From: Macrotis lagotis
Lineage: Eukaryota; Chordata; Mammalia; Peramelemorphia; Peramelidae
Length of the DNA: 64,000 nt
Direction of reading: 5' to 3'
NCBI RefSeq assembly: GCF_037893015.1
Contig: NC_133666.1
Span: 654,090,957 to 654,154,956 of the forward strand
The notes under the pieces were generated by a model. It did no database searches and had not been told where the DNA came from. It was given only the letters and a program-made list of their open reading frames with translations. This document shows, in pieces, positions 10,941 through 21,669 of the stretch (within the stretch, counting starts at the first letter, position 1; each line of letters starts with the position of its first letter). A program made the translations under genes and the position numbers.

Positions 10941-13120
10941 TCAAAAGAGGACTTTGCCTGACAGTTTACTGAGAAAAGCAATCATCACAAGCTCCCTTTT
11001 CTTCCCTTGTCCATATCTCAAAACCCCTTCATATCACCTCCCATTCTTTCCTCTATATGTCTCTAAAATGAGACAGTCCTTCTCATCAGGGCCAAACTCC
11101 CTTAACAGGTTTCATGATCTGATCCCCTTTTTCCCCTTGAATAGACTGTCACCTAATTATCCCTATTCTAATTTACAATGTCTCTCCACCTTCTAGCTTT
11201 TTCCTTATTCCCTACAAATATATTCAAGTCCATTTCTTTATTGAGAAAATGTCCCTAGTCCCACTATCCCCTTAATCTACTTGGAATTCTCTCTAGTCTT
11301 TTGCAATCTGGCAGCTGGCCTCATTACTTAGCTGCATTGTTTTTGTCTAAAGTAAGCAATAGCCCCTGAATTCCAAGATCTAATGGTCTTTTTTAAAAAA
11401 AAAAAATATATCTGTCCCTTTGACTGAGACCTTTGACATTTTTGACCACCCTGTCCTCCTGGACACTCTCCACTCCCTGATATTTTATGACATTGTTTTC
11501 TTTATAATAATAATAAACAAACAAATAAATAAATAAATAAATAATATTCCTCCAGTACTTCAAATTTTGCAAATGGTTGAGAGGTAGAATTTGAATTCAA
11601 GATTTCCCAGCTCCAAGGTCAATATTTTATCCACTGGCCATCAAACAGCCTTGTTTTTTCTACTACCTATCTTACTCTTTCACCTAAGTTTCCTTTCTTG
11701 GCTTATTATCAATATCATAGCCCTTATTCCTAAGCCTCTGTGATGTGCCTTCTTCTCTTCTCTCTCTCTCTTACTGCATAGGTGATACAGTGCATAGTAT
11801 AATGGACTTGGAGTCAGGAAGACCCAAGTTCAAATCCTGTCTCAGATTTCCTAGCTGTGTGAGCTTGGCAATTCTCTTAGCTCTGTTTCCATCAGAGAAA
11901 TGGAGATAATAATAGAACCTACTACCCAGGGTTGTCAGTAAGTTTAAGTGATATCACATATGTAGAGTGCTTTGTAAACCTTAAAACATTATATAAATAT
12001 CAGTTGTTATTATTATGAATTATTGATTTTCTTATACTGTGTACTTTATCAGAGCTCTGGGTTTAATCATCATCTCTATGCTCATGACTCCTAGATCTCT
12101 TAGCTCTAGCCTCTCTTTCCTAAGCTTTAATCACATATATTCAATTGCCTTTTGGACCTTTCATGCTGGATGACATGTCTCAGACTCAACATGTCTAAAA
12201 CAATTCATTATGTTCCCCTCAAAACCAATCTGTCTTCTAAACTTCCCTCTTCTATGGAAAGCAGCCCTATCCTTTCAAGTGAGGTTTGCAATTTCATGTA
12301 CTCATCATTCTCCACACTTTCCTTTCCTTTCCCCATATCCAGTCAGTTTCTCCATCTTGTGGTTTCTACTTCCCCAACATCTGTCACATCCATCCCCTTC
12401 TCTCCACTCAAACAGTCACAGGCCCTCATCACCTCTCACCTAGACTATTTCATTAGCTTCCTCCTTGACCTCCTCACCTTAAGTCTTTCCCCTTTCAATC
12501 CATCCTACATGGAGCTGTCAGAGAAATCTGTCAATGACATCACATTCTAATTCAATAAACTTCATTTGTTACAATTAGACTTTAGGGGTCAAAGATAAAC
12601 TGCTGTGTTTGGAATTTAAAGCTGTTAACTTCTCCCCTACTGACCTTTCCAGTCCTATGATACATGCCTCTTCCTCATATGTACTATGGTGCAACCAAAT
12701 TGAACTCTTACTCTTTAAATACTTGATTCTCCCTCTCCCATCTCAATGTTCATCCCCTATGCTTGGAAAGCCCTCCCTTCTCACCTCCACATCTTAGAAT
12801 CATTGCAATCTTTCAAGGCTTGGTCCAAATGTCACTTTCTTTGGGAAATTTTCCTTGATTAGCCAGCTGCTAGTTTCTTTCCCCAAAATTCCATTTTATC
12901 TAATTTTGTGTGTATGGAGCATCTATGCACATCTATATGCAATTATGTATATATTGTGAATGTATGTGTTTCATGAATATATGCATGTATATGTTGCTTC
13001 CTCTAATTGAATGTAAGCTTCTTGAGGGCAATAACTGTTTTATTTTTGTTTTGTATTCCCAGGGCCTATCCTAGTGCCTGGTAAGTTTAATAGATACTCA
13101 TTGATTGCTGAGCATGAGCC
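10941..13120 (+). mobile_element. L2-clade LINE: RT part of the ORF and 3' UTR
   Basis: In order there is an L2-type inter-domain stretch, an RT segment resembling 'DIFDHPVLLDTLHSL' near 11430-11480, a YAHDS remnant of the YADD box near 12075-12095, and a 'LRLNMSKT' stretch near 12185. The 3' UTR follows, with 'gtaagcttcttgagggcaataactg' and the closing 'actcattgattgctga'. Stops and indels break the frame throughout. The 132-codon open frame at 12152-12550 is LINE sequence. Old SINE pieces sit at about 11500-11650 and 11777-12018. The element ends 175 bases before the next ceramide synthase exon. Confidence 0.7.
11777..12018 (+). repeat. CORE-SINE (MIR/MAR type) in the L2
   Basis: It has a tRNA-like head (GATACAGTGCATAGTATAAT), 'gagtcaggaagacccaagttcaaatcctg' around the B box, then the CORE and tail 'gtagagtgctttgtaaacctta'. 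It is old and diverged. Confidence 0.75.
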
Positions 13121-13294
13121 AGTTCTAGTTCCCAGGTGTGTTCAAACATAGGCCACATCCTAGTTTGACTAGAGAATGGGAAAAGGCGGAATGTTTGGTC
13201 TCATAGTACTGGCGTTCCTAACAGTTGTTTCCTGGTGAACCTTGTGTCTCTCTATGGGCAACAACAATGACCAAGTGACTGCTTTGATCCTCAG

Positions 13295-13387
13295 CCTCTA
13301 CAGTTTGCCATAAAGTGGTGGTACATCCTGGAGTTCAGCTTCTACTTGTCCTTGATACTCACTCTGTGCTTTGATGTGAAGAGAAAG
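13295..13387 (+). CDS. Ceramide synthase (CERS4-like), 93-nt exon
   Basis: The exon follows acceptor TTGATCCTCAG and ends at AAGAGAAAG before GTGAGT. It has 31 codons, the same as its CERS2 counterpart. It encodes PLQFAIKWWYILEFSFYLSL... and ends in FDVKRK. WYxLE-FxFYxSL and DVKRK are family signatures: this is a membrane helix of the TLC domain followed by a basic loop just before the catalytic exon. A second AG at 13302-13303 could act as acceptor, but the upstream one restores the family length and the YPKQ-PL junction. It lies 175 bases after the end of an L2 insertion. Confidence is high that it is a ceramide synthase exon. Confidence 0.9.
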
Positions 13388-13960
13388 GTGAGTCTGGAGG
13401 GAACCAGGTTTTGGAGACAGCTTTTCCCTTTCCAGTTAAGAGAGAAGAGTGGAAGGAAGATGAGTTAGGTTTCTATGAGAAAAGTATCATGCTTGGTCCT
13501 GACCCTGAAAGTCAGTTCCTGGGGCAAGCACAGGACCTTTTCCCACAGAAGCAGTAAAAGTAGATCTGGTCCACTTGAGTTTATTTGATTCTGTGGAACA
13601 CTGAGTAAAGGAGCCAGAAGCTCAGGAGCCAGTTCCATTCTGTTCAGTTTTATGGCCAAGGTGGTCTCTCCAGAGTGCCTACTAGTAGGTCCATAACAAA
13701 CCCAACACCAACTCTCTCTCCACTACACTGTCAATCATTTGATTCTTCCTTTTCATCTTCTCCTTGTGCCTCACCTTACATCCTCCTCTTGCCAGACTTG
13801 GACCTTCCCTAAGATGACTCTGCAGTCAAGGCAGAAGTAGTAGGAGGAGAGGTATACCTAAAATGTAGATCAAAATCTAACCCTGAGTATGGGCAAAATC
13901 AGCGTCATCCTCTGGAAAATAAGCAAGGTCTTGTCCTCATGCCTGTCCTCCTTTTCCCAG

Positions 13961-14089
13961 GACTTCAAGGAACAGGTCATCCACCATTTTATGGCTATCA
14001 TTTTGCTCTCCTACTCTTATTCTGCCAACATTGTACGCATTGGAGTGCAAGTGCTGCTGCTACATAATGTATCAGATATCTTTCTGGAG
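13961..14089 (+). CDS. Ceramide synthase (CERS4-like), catalytic Lag1p-motif exon
   Basis: The exon runs from acceptor CTTTTCCCAG to donor GTAAGT and has 129 nt (43 codons, the family length). It encodes DFKEQVIHHF..., then SYSANIVRIG and LLLHNVSDIFLE. The paired histidines (exon codons 8-9) and the later aspartate (codon 39) of the Lag1p motif are present. The usual HDxxD reads HNxSD, because codon 36 (14066-14068, AAT) is Asn. In known ceramide synthases the two His and two Asp form the active-site set, so activity may be altered or lost. This is inference. SYSAN..RIG and LLLH favour CERS4 over CERS2, CERS3, CERS5 and CERS6. Confidence 0.93.
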
Positions 14090-14344
14090 GTAAGTGAGCT
14101 CAACATGGAAGAATGTAGCTGGGATCACTTAAGTACCAGGGAGCTTCATGTATATGAGACCACAGCCCCAGAGAGGGGAAAAGATCTAAATTCCCTTATC
14201 ATTATTGAATTTCACTGTGCCTGGTATGGTAAACCCAAAAGGCCCTAATAAGAAGGACTCGGGGCTTAAATGGAACTGACTCATCTCTTGGGAGAGGAAG
14301 AGAATGACCAAAAGAAAGAAAGAACTAAGACTTTTTCTCTCCCT

Positions 14345-14578
14345 GGCTCTTTGTTTTTGACTCTAAGAGATCCCCATGGACAAACAGGTTTTTTCTTGGT
14401 AAAAATACTGGAATGATTTGCCATTTGCTTCTCTAATGTGTACACATTTTACAGAAGATGAATGGAAGTGACTTGCTCAGGGTCACACAGTAAGTACATG
14501 TCTAAGGATAGGTTTGAACTCAGATCTTCCTGACTCCAGGCCCTGTGTTCTATCCACTACACTATCTAGCTACCTCAG
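14345..14578 (-). repeat. MAR1-type CORE-SINE, antisense
   Basis: The reverse complement shows the marsupial MAR1 pattern: 'aaaatactggaatgatttgccatttgcttc', a 'gacttgctcagggtcacacag' segment and a tRNA-like end 'ctatccactacactatctagcta'. It is moderately diverged. Confidence 0.8.
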
Positions 14579-14589
14579 TTTTGTCCCTT

Positions 14590-15569
14590 CCAGAGAGTAA
14601 AAGTCCAGGGAAATCTCTATAAACAAAACTTAACTATGATTTTCATCTAGATTCTCCCCAAAATAGGGAAGGAGGCACACTAACTGGGTCCCTCCAAAAA
14701 AACTTCTCATTATGCTAGATGGGTAATAGGTATAAAACAGCTCTTCACTTCCCCACTACAAAATACTGATTCAAAAGATTCAAATATGCATTAGCAAATA
14801 GTCATTTTGCTATAATGGAACATAAGCATTCCCAAGAAATACAATGCCATTTGAAATCATCCAATAGAATATAGTTTATGAAGATAATAAGGTTCAAGAC
14901 ACAAAACTCAAAAACTTCATCCCCATAAAAAAGATAGTTCACTTTTACACTGATTAAATGATTTTAAAATGCCAAATAGTGGAGACTATGGAGACTATGC
15001 CTTTGACCTTGGGTTGCTGTTCTATCTACATGCCAGGTACACAAACAAGTTGGCACAAGGCCATGATAGAAGGGAATAAGGATGAAGGTAGGAGTGTTGT
15101 AGACCAACCTTTCCTTGCTTTCAGCTCCTACTAGACTAGAAGATACACAATGACACTTTACCTTTGCAAAGACCTGAAGGTCAGTTGTGGAAGTGGTGGT
15201 CAAGGAGGACTGCAGCTTCTCAGTCACTGTGAAGTGATGCCATTTTCTGGATTCATTCATTTTCCCTTTCAACAGAAATTGAATAGAAGCAAACTTAAAA
15301 TTCCTGTACTGCTCAAAGTGTCCCAAATATATCAATCATGTTGGAAAAAATTCTCATTTCCAAAAGATGCATTACAGCAGAATTGACTATTCATAAACAT
15401 AAAACATCACCATTAGCTCTCTACATTCATTTTACCCCTCCTGAAAGGCAGTCAGGCTCTTTGTGGCATAATGTACCAGATATTTTACTTTGGCCTCAGG
15501 TTTTCATTGTCAATATCCAGATCTCCTAACTATCCAGGGCATAGATTACTTTGGTCCTTCAGCTACAGA
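14590..15569. other. Unclassified intronic DNA
   Basis: No exon or known repeat is recognised. The short open frames at 14964-15335 (minus) and 15150-15386 (plus) lack any family resemblance and overlap each other, so they are not called. Confidence 0.4.
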
Positions 15570-15584
15570 ACAATAATAGAAATA

Positions 15585-15753
15585 GGGGCAGCTAGGTGGC
15601 ACAGTGGATAAAGCACCGGCCTTGGAGTCAGGAGTACCTGGGTTCAAATCCAGTCTCAGACACTTAATAATTACCTAGCTGTGTGGCCTTGGGCAAGTCA
15701 CTTAACCCCATCTGCCTTGCAAAAACCTATAAAAAAATAAAAAAAATAAAAAA
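15585..15753 (+). mobile_element. Short tRNA-like SINE
   Basis: A full-length copy (GGGGCAGCTAGGTGGCACAG ... GCCTTGCAAAAACC plus A-rich tail), with the perfect 15-bp duplication ACAATAATAGAAATA at 15570-15584 and 15754-15768. It is among the youngest copies. Confidence 0.95.
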
Positions 15754-15769
15754 ACAATAATAGAAATAA

Positions 15770-16690
15770 CTATCTTCTCTAGGAAATTCTTCCTCTGATA
15801 AGTTGATACCTGAATTCAGAACTCTGGAACTCTCTACCCATAGTTACCCAAAGTTGGAAATAACTATTTCTCAGGACCACTAGTCTATGACCTGTGCCAC
15901 AAAAGGATGAATAGTAGTGAAATACTTTCCCCAACCCTTCTGAAAGTCCAAAGGAGCAAAAGTTTTAGCAAAGAGCCCTAATAGTAAAGGATATCAAAAA
16001 ACAGTTAGCACAGATGTTTCCATAATTCTCATGGTTTACTTCTGGGAACAAGGTTCCATCTAGAGTCTGTCTTCCTGATTTTCTATAGACAATCAGTACC
16101 ATAAGGTATTGCTGTATCATTCTTGCATAGTCTATCTACCTCAATAAAAGACTAAGCACCAGTCCTATATTTGAGAGATTTATCTAGCAGTACATGGTGC
16201 CTCTGAGCGACCACTTCTAGCCCAGCATTCTTCAGTTCTTCCCTCTATTGTAAAGCCTTGGCAGGAGTCATGAGGAGGTAGGATCAGGAAGGAAAATATA
16301 TAAATCTTTGCAGGGGGCAGAACTGAAAGGACTGGGCAGAGAGAGCATAATTCTGAAGACCTACCCAGGCCACAGAGACTGAATAACTTGACCAAAATGG
16401 TTAATGGTGGCTTTGCTAATGAGCTCATGGCAGAAAGTAAGGAAACCTGGAAGCAACAAGGTTGAATATCTACCAGGATCCCAAAAATTTCAGCTTTAGG
16501 GTAGAGGATGCATAGAGCAAAGGGCTGGAGTTGAGATGGGGGAAAAATCAAATTGTCAGAACAGTGCTTTCTTTGGAAAAGTCCAGGGTAGGGGAAAGGA
16601 GGATGAGGAAGGGGAAGGGAAAAGGGCATGGATAGAAAGTATAATGGGAATTCAGAAAATGACACTGGCAACCACAGTTGGGATGCCCAG
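15770..16690. other. Unclassified intronic DNA
   Basis: A minus-strand open frame of 176 codons runs through 16710-16180, long for this base composition. It encodes a Pro/Leu/Ser-rich protein without a recognisable domain, and its right end enters an antisense L2. It is treated as chance. Confidence 0.35.
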
Positions 16691-16691
16691 T

Positions 16692-17540
16692 TGAGAGAGA
16701 CTTGAGGCAAGGGTCCTTATTAGGAGACTGCATACAGGAATGCAATTTGGGATGCATAAGAGAGAATCAGTGTCCAAAACAGGGGCCTTAACAATTCATC
16801 CAAACATACATACATCCATCAATCAACAATTATCAATTAAATGACTGCTAAAATATTAGTCACTTAAGACTGCTTACCTCAGTTTTCTCATTTGTATAAA
16901 GAGCTGGAGAAGGAACTGGCAAATCATTCCAGTGTCTTTGCCAAGAAAACTTCAAATGGGGTCAAAAAGAGTTGGATACAATTAAAACAACTGAACAACA
17001 ACATGCTAGCTATTATATTGTTTGCATGTATTAATTATCTTTTTAATGTGTTTCAGAACGAGTAAACAATCCAGATTTGGTTAGAAAATAGAGTATAGGA
17101 AGGGAATATTAAGTTCAGAAAGATAAATTGGGACTAGATTATGAAGAGCTTTGAATGCCAAATATGAGGATTCATATATGATCCTGAGAATACGGAATTT
17201 TTTGAGCAGGGGTGTGATATGATTGGACCTGTATCTTAGGAATATTACATTGGCAGTTGAGTGGGGAGAGACATGAGGCAGGGGATCCAAATAGGAAACT
17301 ACATTCAGTAATCCAGTAAACCATAATTAGTAACTCTAATTCTGATAGTTGGAGATAAGAAAATATAGATAGAGATGTGGATATGTGGAAGGATGGGAGA
17401 GGGGGGCAAAAGTGAAGAGTCAAAGATGATGGTGAGGTTTCAAATATAAGTGACAAGCAATGTGATGCATTTGAGAGAAATGGAGAAGACTTAGGGAGGG
17501 GAGGATGCTGAATTGTGACAATAAATGTCACAATCCATGA
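16692..17540 (-). mobile_element. L2-clade LINE fragments, antisense
   Basis: The plus strand shows 'gaagagctttgaatgccaaatatgaggatt' and 'agcaggggtgtgatatgattggacctg', the reverse complement of the L2 ORF 3' end. On the minus strand near 17130-17110 this reads LAFKALHNLVPIYLSEL, the C-terminal end of an L2/CR1-type ORF. A MAR1 piece at 16862-17005 interrupts it. Confidence 0.6.
16862..17005 (+). repeat. MAR1-type CORE-SINE, 3' half
   Basis: It matches the MAR1 3' region: 'gagctggagaaggaactggcaaatcattccagtgtctttgccaagaaaac', then 'agttggatacaatt' and 'aactgaacaacaaca'. Confidence 0.85.
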
Positions 17541-17877
17541 ATGTGTGTTTATTCTGTGCCTAGCTCTGTCCTACACAAAATTAAAAGAGTAGGGTAGCAT
17601 TTTTAGTCTCTAATTGATGCCCTGAAACTCAGACAATCCTCCATAGGACATGTTTAGGGTACATATAAGAAAAAGTTTTCTGATGTTCAAAGATCTCTGA
17701 AAGAAGAATTTGTCTTCTGTGAAATGTAGGAGTTTCCCATCATTGCAGACCTTCAGGTGAAATCTGAATCTAGGAGGATTCTTGACCAAGTGTAGGTTGT
17801 ACTAGATACCTTCTGAGGTCCCATCTAAACTCTGGGTTTATGTATTAATAAAATTCTATCTTGTTGTTTCTTTCCAG

Positions 17878-17984
17878 TTGGGTAAGATGCTAAGTTACGC
17901 AGGGTGGAGGATAACTCGGGACGTCTTGTTCATCATCTTTAGTCTGGTGTTCTTAATTAGCAGACTCATTGTCTTCCCATACAA
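17878..17984 (+). CDS. Ceramide synthase (CERS4-like), 107-nt exon
   Basis: The exon lies between acceptor TTTCTTTCCAG and donor GTGAGT and has the family length of 107 nt. It encodes [15 protein letters not shown] followed by a hydrophobic helix, [17 protein letters not shown], and ends in the middle of a lysine codon. [12 protein letters not shown] is nearly the CERS4 wording ([17 protein letters not shown]). The conserved Arg after the helix is present. SYAGW is closer to CERS2 and CERS3 than to CERS4, so the copy is not simply a standard CERS4. Confidence 0.92.
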
Positions 17985-18316
17985 GTGAGTTTGGTCCTGG
18001 GAAGTGGGGTAGATTGAGGTCAAGGAGGAGGAGAATGGTCTGAGTAATGGGGACCTTCTGCTGCCAAGAGCTATCTCCTAGAAATAGAAGTGAGCCTCCT
18101 GCCTGATAAGGCATGCAAAAAAATGAGGTGAAAACAGGCCATGAGGGTGTGGGGGTGGTCCTTTAAAGAGATCCTTACCCCCATCCCAGGGACTTTTACT
18201 CTGTCCCTCTATTTTGAGGGATAGCAAGATATTTCTGATGACCAAAGGGTCTAAGCCTTGGCAGCCTGCCTCTTCCCTTTCTATATTATAATCCCCAGTT
18301 CCTTTTTCTTTTACAG

Positions 18317-18473
18317 AGTCTTCTACATTTCCTACCATATTTTCAAGAAAAACAACCAGTTCTTCTTTGGATACTATTTTGGCAATGCGTTCTTGTTGGT
18401 TGTAATGTGCCTCAATATTTTCTGGTCTGTCCTCATTGTCAAAATGTTCCTCAAACTTTTATTAGAAGGTCAG
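18317..18473 (+). CDS. Ceramide synthase (CERS4-like), 157-nt exon, last TLC helix
   Basis: The exon follows CTTTTACAG and ends before GTAGGT. Joined to the previous exon it reads KVFYISYHIFKKNNQ, then FFFGYYFGNAFLLVVMCLNI and FWSVLIVKMFLKLLLEGQ. FGYYFxNA and the FWSxLIxxM helix match CERS4. The loop before FFFGYYF corresponds to the short segment reported to set acyl-chain length in ceramide synthases. Here it holds IFKKNNQ, which is unlike the human paralogues I remember, so the chain-length preference cannot be read off. Confidence 0.9.
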
Positions 18474-18680
18474 GTAGGTACAAACCTTACCCTGGCCTGT
18501 CCACCCTACTCTCTACCCATGACCACCAGCAAAGAAGGTGGAGAAAGGGCAGAAGTACTGGGGGGGTAGAAGCTGAACATTATAATGAAGACTTGGCATG
18601 CTAGTGCTGATAGACCCCAAGTAGTACCAGCAAGGCATCTTACCCAGTGCTCTTGCCTTTCACCACTTGTCTTTGCCAAT

Positions 18681-18737
18681 TTCTCTCTGTCTCTCTGTCT
18701 GTCTCTCTGTCTGTCTGTCTCTCTCTCTCTCCTCTCT
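18681..18737 (+). repeat. (CT)n/(CTGT)n simple repeat
   Basis: A pyrimidine-rich microsatellite 0.2 kb after exon 18317-18473, with mixed CTCT and CTGT units. The leucine/serine-rich open frames over it are artefacts of the repeat. Confidence 0.95.
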
Positions 18738-18939
18738 CATTTCTTTCACCTCATCTCTGGTCATCCTTCTTTCCCATTCTGTCTCACTTTGTATATTCAA
18801 TCAATGTCAAATCTCATCACATCTGCCTCTACAATAATATCTCACCCTTCTAAGCCCTTTTCTCTACTCATTTAACTATCATCCTAGTGCAGATCCTTGT
18901 CACCAAAAACAGTTCATCTGAACTATCAAATTCATCCTT

Positions 18940-19980
18940 TATACAGTTCAAAAGTAGTTTTACCAAAATACAGATTAGGCCAAAGAGAAAGAAGATCATA
19001 GAGATCTGTATGCTTAAGAAGTTGAAAGGGGATGAGATCAGGGGTGTATATCAAGGAGTTTACTTTGGCTAAGTGAAAGGCTACAATTTTATATGAAAGT
19101 TGAAGGAGGAGAGAGCAGAAGAAGATATCGGAATAATGAGAGAAAAGGAGGAGAGGAAATGAGGGAGAATCTCATTGCATGACATCGATTGTTTCAGTGA
19201 AGAAGGAGGTGAGGTACTCACTCAGAGTAAAGAGAAGAGTATTGTAGGATTCTTGAGGAGGGATGAAAAAGTTTGGAATTTCCATTTTGGTGAATGATCT
19301 AGTAAATCAATCAGGAAAGTATAAAAGAATTCCCATCTTTACTGAGAACCTATTTGACAATATATAATAAATTTCTAGAGAATCTCAGTTATTATGGTCT
19401 AGTGTGAATATGGACAAAAGAGATGGATGGTGAATGTAATCCAAGGTTAGGATTTGAAAAAGTATAATATCTAATAGGACAATGAGGCAAGAGATTTAAA
19501 TGGAGAGAATACTGTCCAGTTAGACTGATTTGCCAATAGGAGAGAAAGGAAAGTGTAGCCAGTGCAGGAGTGATAACCTGTTAAGGACCTAAGGGGTGAA
19601 GGAAATTGGAGATCACAGTAAAAAAGAAAAATATTGGGCATTGTAAAGCAAAAAGATGGAATAATAGATGATAATTGGACAAAGAAATCTCACAATTTAT
19701 GTACAGAGAAGTGAAATATTTGTGGATGATAGCAAGCTCAAGGGGAAGACCATTTATTTCTATGTGTGACCCAGGTGGAGAGGGACAGGTCATGGGAGTT
19801 GAGTAATTAAGCTGGAAAGTTAAAGTTTTTAAGAGAGTATTAGTAGGTATATTGATGTCTCCTAGCATGAGAGTAGGAGTTTGGGGTGGGGAATGGAAAC
19901 TATTGTTAGCTACTCTGAACTCATTAGGGAAGAAGAAAGGAGAATACTCTGGTCATTGATCATAGTCACCAAAACCTAGC
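18940..19980 (-). mobile_element. L2-clade LINE, antisense, 5' part of ORF
   Basis: On the minus strand a 95-codon stretch at 19868-19581 begins MLGDINIPTNTLLKTL. GDINIP recalls the GDFNIP motif of the LINE endonuclease domain. The rest follows the wording of diverged L2 copies, broken by stops. It lies in the last ceramide synthase intron. Confidence 0.5.
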
Positions 19981-20169
19981 CTGGGTGACAAATTCATTCA
20001 GTGAAGAACAGACTCTCTTACTCAATGAATGAGTGAATGAAAAAACACTTATTAAAGGCTTTAACCTTTATTAAGCTCCAACAACACTAAAAAAATTAAG
20101 ACTGTATTGTTAAGGAAAGGGAGACAGCATATAGAGGGCACCAGTAAACAGTTTTGTTTTGGTTTCAGA

Positions 20170-20240
20170 TTAATAGTTAGCATTTAGGTAATGATTAAGG
20201 TTTGTAGAGCACTTTACAAAAATTAACTCATTTGGGAAGT
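20170..20240 (-). repeat. CORE-SINE scrap
   Basis: A short piece resembling the reverse complement of MIR/MAR ('gtagagcactttacaaaaattaactcatttggg'). Confidence 0.45.
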
Positions 20241-20461
20241 TATTGGAATTGTAAATGAGGTTGCCCTTTCCTGGAGTAATGGATCCAGGTGTAATAGAAT
20301 ACTGATTCAGGTTTCAAAACTGGAAATCAGGAAAAGAGGGTTTTAGGGTTCAGACACTGCCAGGGTAAATGAAATGTCAGTGGTTCAGAGACTGAAACAG
20401 CAAGCAGGATAGATAACAAGGTAATGGTGGCCATTCCACTAGCTCCCTATTACCACCAAAA

Positions 20462-20912
20462 GAAAGGATAGCTTCTATTTGTCATTTAAAAGATCATACC
20501 ACTCAGTCCGTGTCTACTTTTCCAACTTCATCATACATTGATCCCATTGCTTCATTCATAATTCTGTTTGACTAAACCGGTCTTCTTGCTATTCCTCACC
20601 CTGGACACTATCTCTGTGTCTTTCCACATGCCTGAAACATAATCTCCCACTCACATCTTTTTCTTAGATTGGGTTCTTCTAAGACTCAAGCATCACCTAA
20701 ATTAGGCATTTCCTGATTTCCTCTCAACCCCCAACTTCTGCTGCTACCCAAAATTTCCTTGTCTATTTACTATGCATATATTCTGCATATAATAGTTCTC
20801 CTGATAGAATGGAAGTTCGAGGACTATTGTATGTTTTCTTGCTTTCTTCATTACTTTGCACAGTAATGGATGCAAAGTAGGGGCTTAAGAGATGTTTGTT
20901 GACAGATTGTCT
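20462..20912 (+). mobile_element. L2-clade LINE 3' end
   Basis: It carries the L2 3' UTR wording from 'aaagatcataccactcagtc' through 'gatagaatggaagttcgaggac' to the terminal 'gcaaagtaggggcttaagagatgtttgttga'. The end lies about 12 bases before the polypyrimidine tract and acceptor of the last ceramide synthase exon. Confidence 0.65.
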
Positions 20913-20923
20913 CTGTTTTTCAG

Positions 20924-21100
20924 TTTAAGTGTGATGTGAGGAGTGACGTAGAAGAGGAGGAGGATGATATGAGTGATGAGAAGTTGACAAAGAGTCAGCG
21001 TAGCAATGGAAGGCTCCAGCTCAGTCGTGTCACAGATGTGCGGGCCCGGGTGGTTCGAGGGACTGACCAGCTTGCCTCTGAGGCTGTACCTATGACATAA
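20924..21100 (+). CDS. Ceramide synthase (CERS4-like), last coding exon
   Basis: The exon starts after CTCTGTTTTTCAG and reads in phase from GQ into FKCDVRSDVEEEEDDMSDEK, then a Ser/Arg-rich tail ending in SEAVPMT and TAA. DVRSDVEE is the cytosolic DxRSDxE motif after the last helix of ceramide synthases (DIRSDVEE in CERS4). The acidic run with serines (DDMSDE) is a good CK2-type site, and phosphorylation of this tail is known in the family. The tail after the motif is 44 residues and differs from the human paralogues. Together the six exons give 714 nt, 237 residues plus the stop. The frame is open, which argues against a simple pseudogene despite the motif change at 14066. Confidence 0.9.
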   Translation, partial: FKCDVRSDVEEEEDDMSDEKLTKSQRSNGRLQLSRVTDVRARVVRGTDQLASEAVPMT

Positions 21101-21638
21101 TCTAGTCTAGCTTCTGGAGCATCTCTGCATTACTGAACTCATTACTTCCTGAAGACTAAATCACCCTGGGAAATGTCTCAAATTCTGATCAATCATGGAC
21201 TACATTGAGCAAGCTTTATAATGGACAGGGGTCCTTGTCTCATTATATCTCAAAATATCCCATTTACTGGACCTTAGGGTAGAGGAGGGAGTATAGAATA
21301 TCTCTTCTGAGGATTATATGGTGAATTTAGTGATCTTTCTGTTGAACAGCCTTTTCCCTGAACCACCCTAAGCCTTGGCTGCTGAAAGTTGCCCCTTAGA
21401 AGAACAGAGTGAGGGGGAGAGGGATGAAGAGGGAGACTTTGAACTTCCCTAAGCAATTCTTTCAAAGTTCCTTAAGTAACACATTACTCCATTCACCACA
21501 GGAAATTTCAAAATTTTTATCCCTTCTAAAACTTTCCATGTCACTCATGACTGGCAACCTTGTCTGAGATTTAGCTGAGAAAAAGTAATTTGGATTTATG
21601 CCTAGGTCACATTCAACACTGCTGCCTTGGTAGGGTAC

Positions 21639-21644
21639 AATAAA
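21639..21644 (+). promoter_or_regulatory. Candidate poly(A) signal of the ceramide synthase gene
   Basis: AATAAA lies 539 bases after the stop, followed by the U/GU-rich 'ttccttttgtcttattttctgag'. A second AATAAA at 22100-22105 is an alternative. Confidence 0.5.
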
Positions 21645-21669
21645 TTCCTTTTGTCTTATTTTCTGAGTT

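Noticed and set aside
13304-13387. Alternative acceptor for the 93-nt ceramide synthase exon at 13304
   Set aside because: It would shorten the exon by nine bases and remove PLQ. The upstream AG gives the family length and the YPKQ-PL junction.
16180-16710. Minus-strand open frame of 176 codons in the ceramide synthase intron
   Set aside because: Pro/Leu/Ser-rich without a domain. One end enters an antisense L2, and no splice or promoter context supports it.
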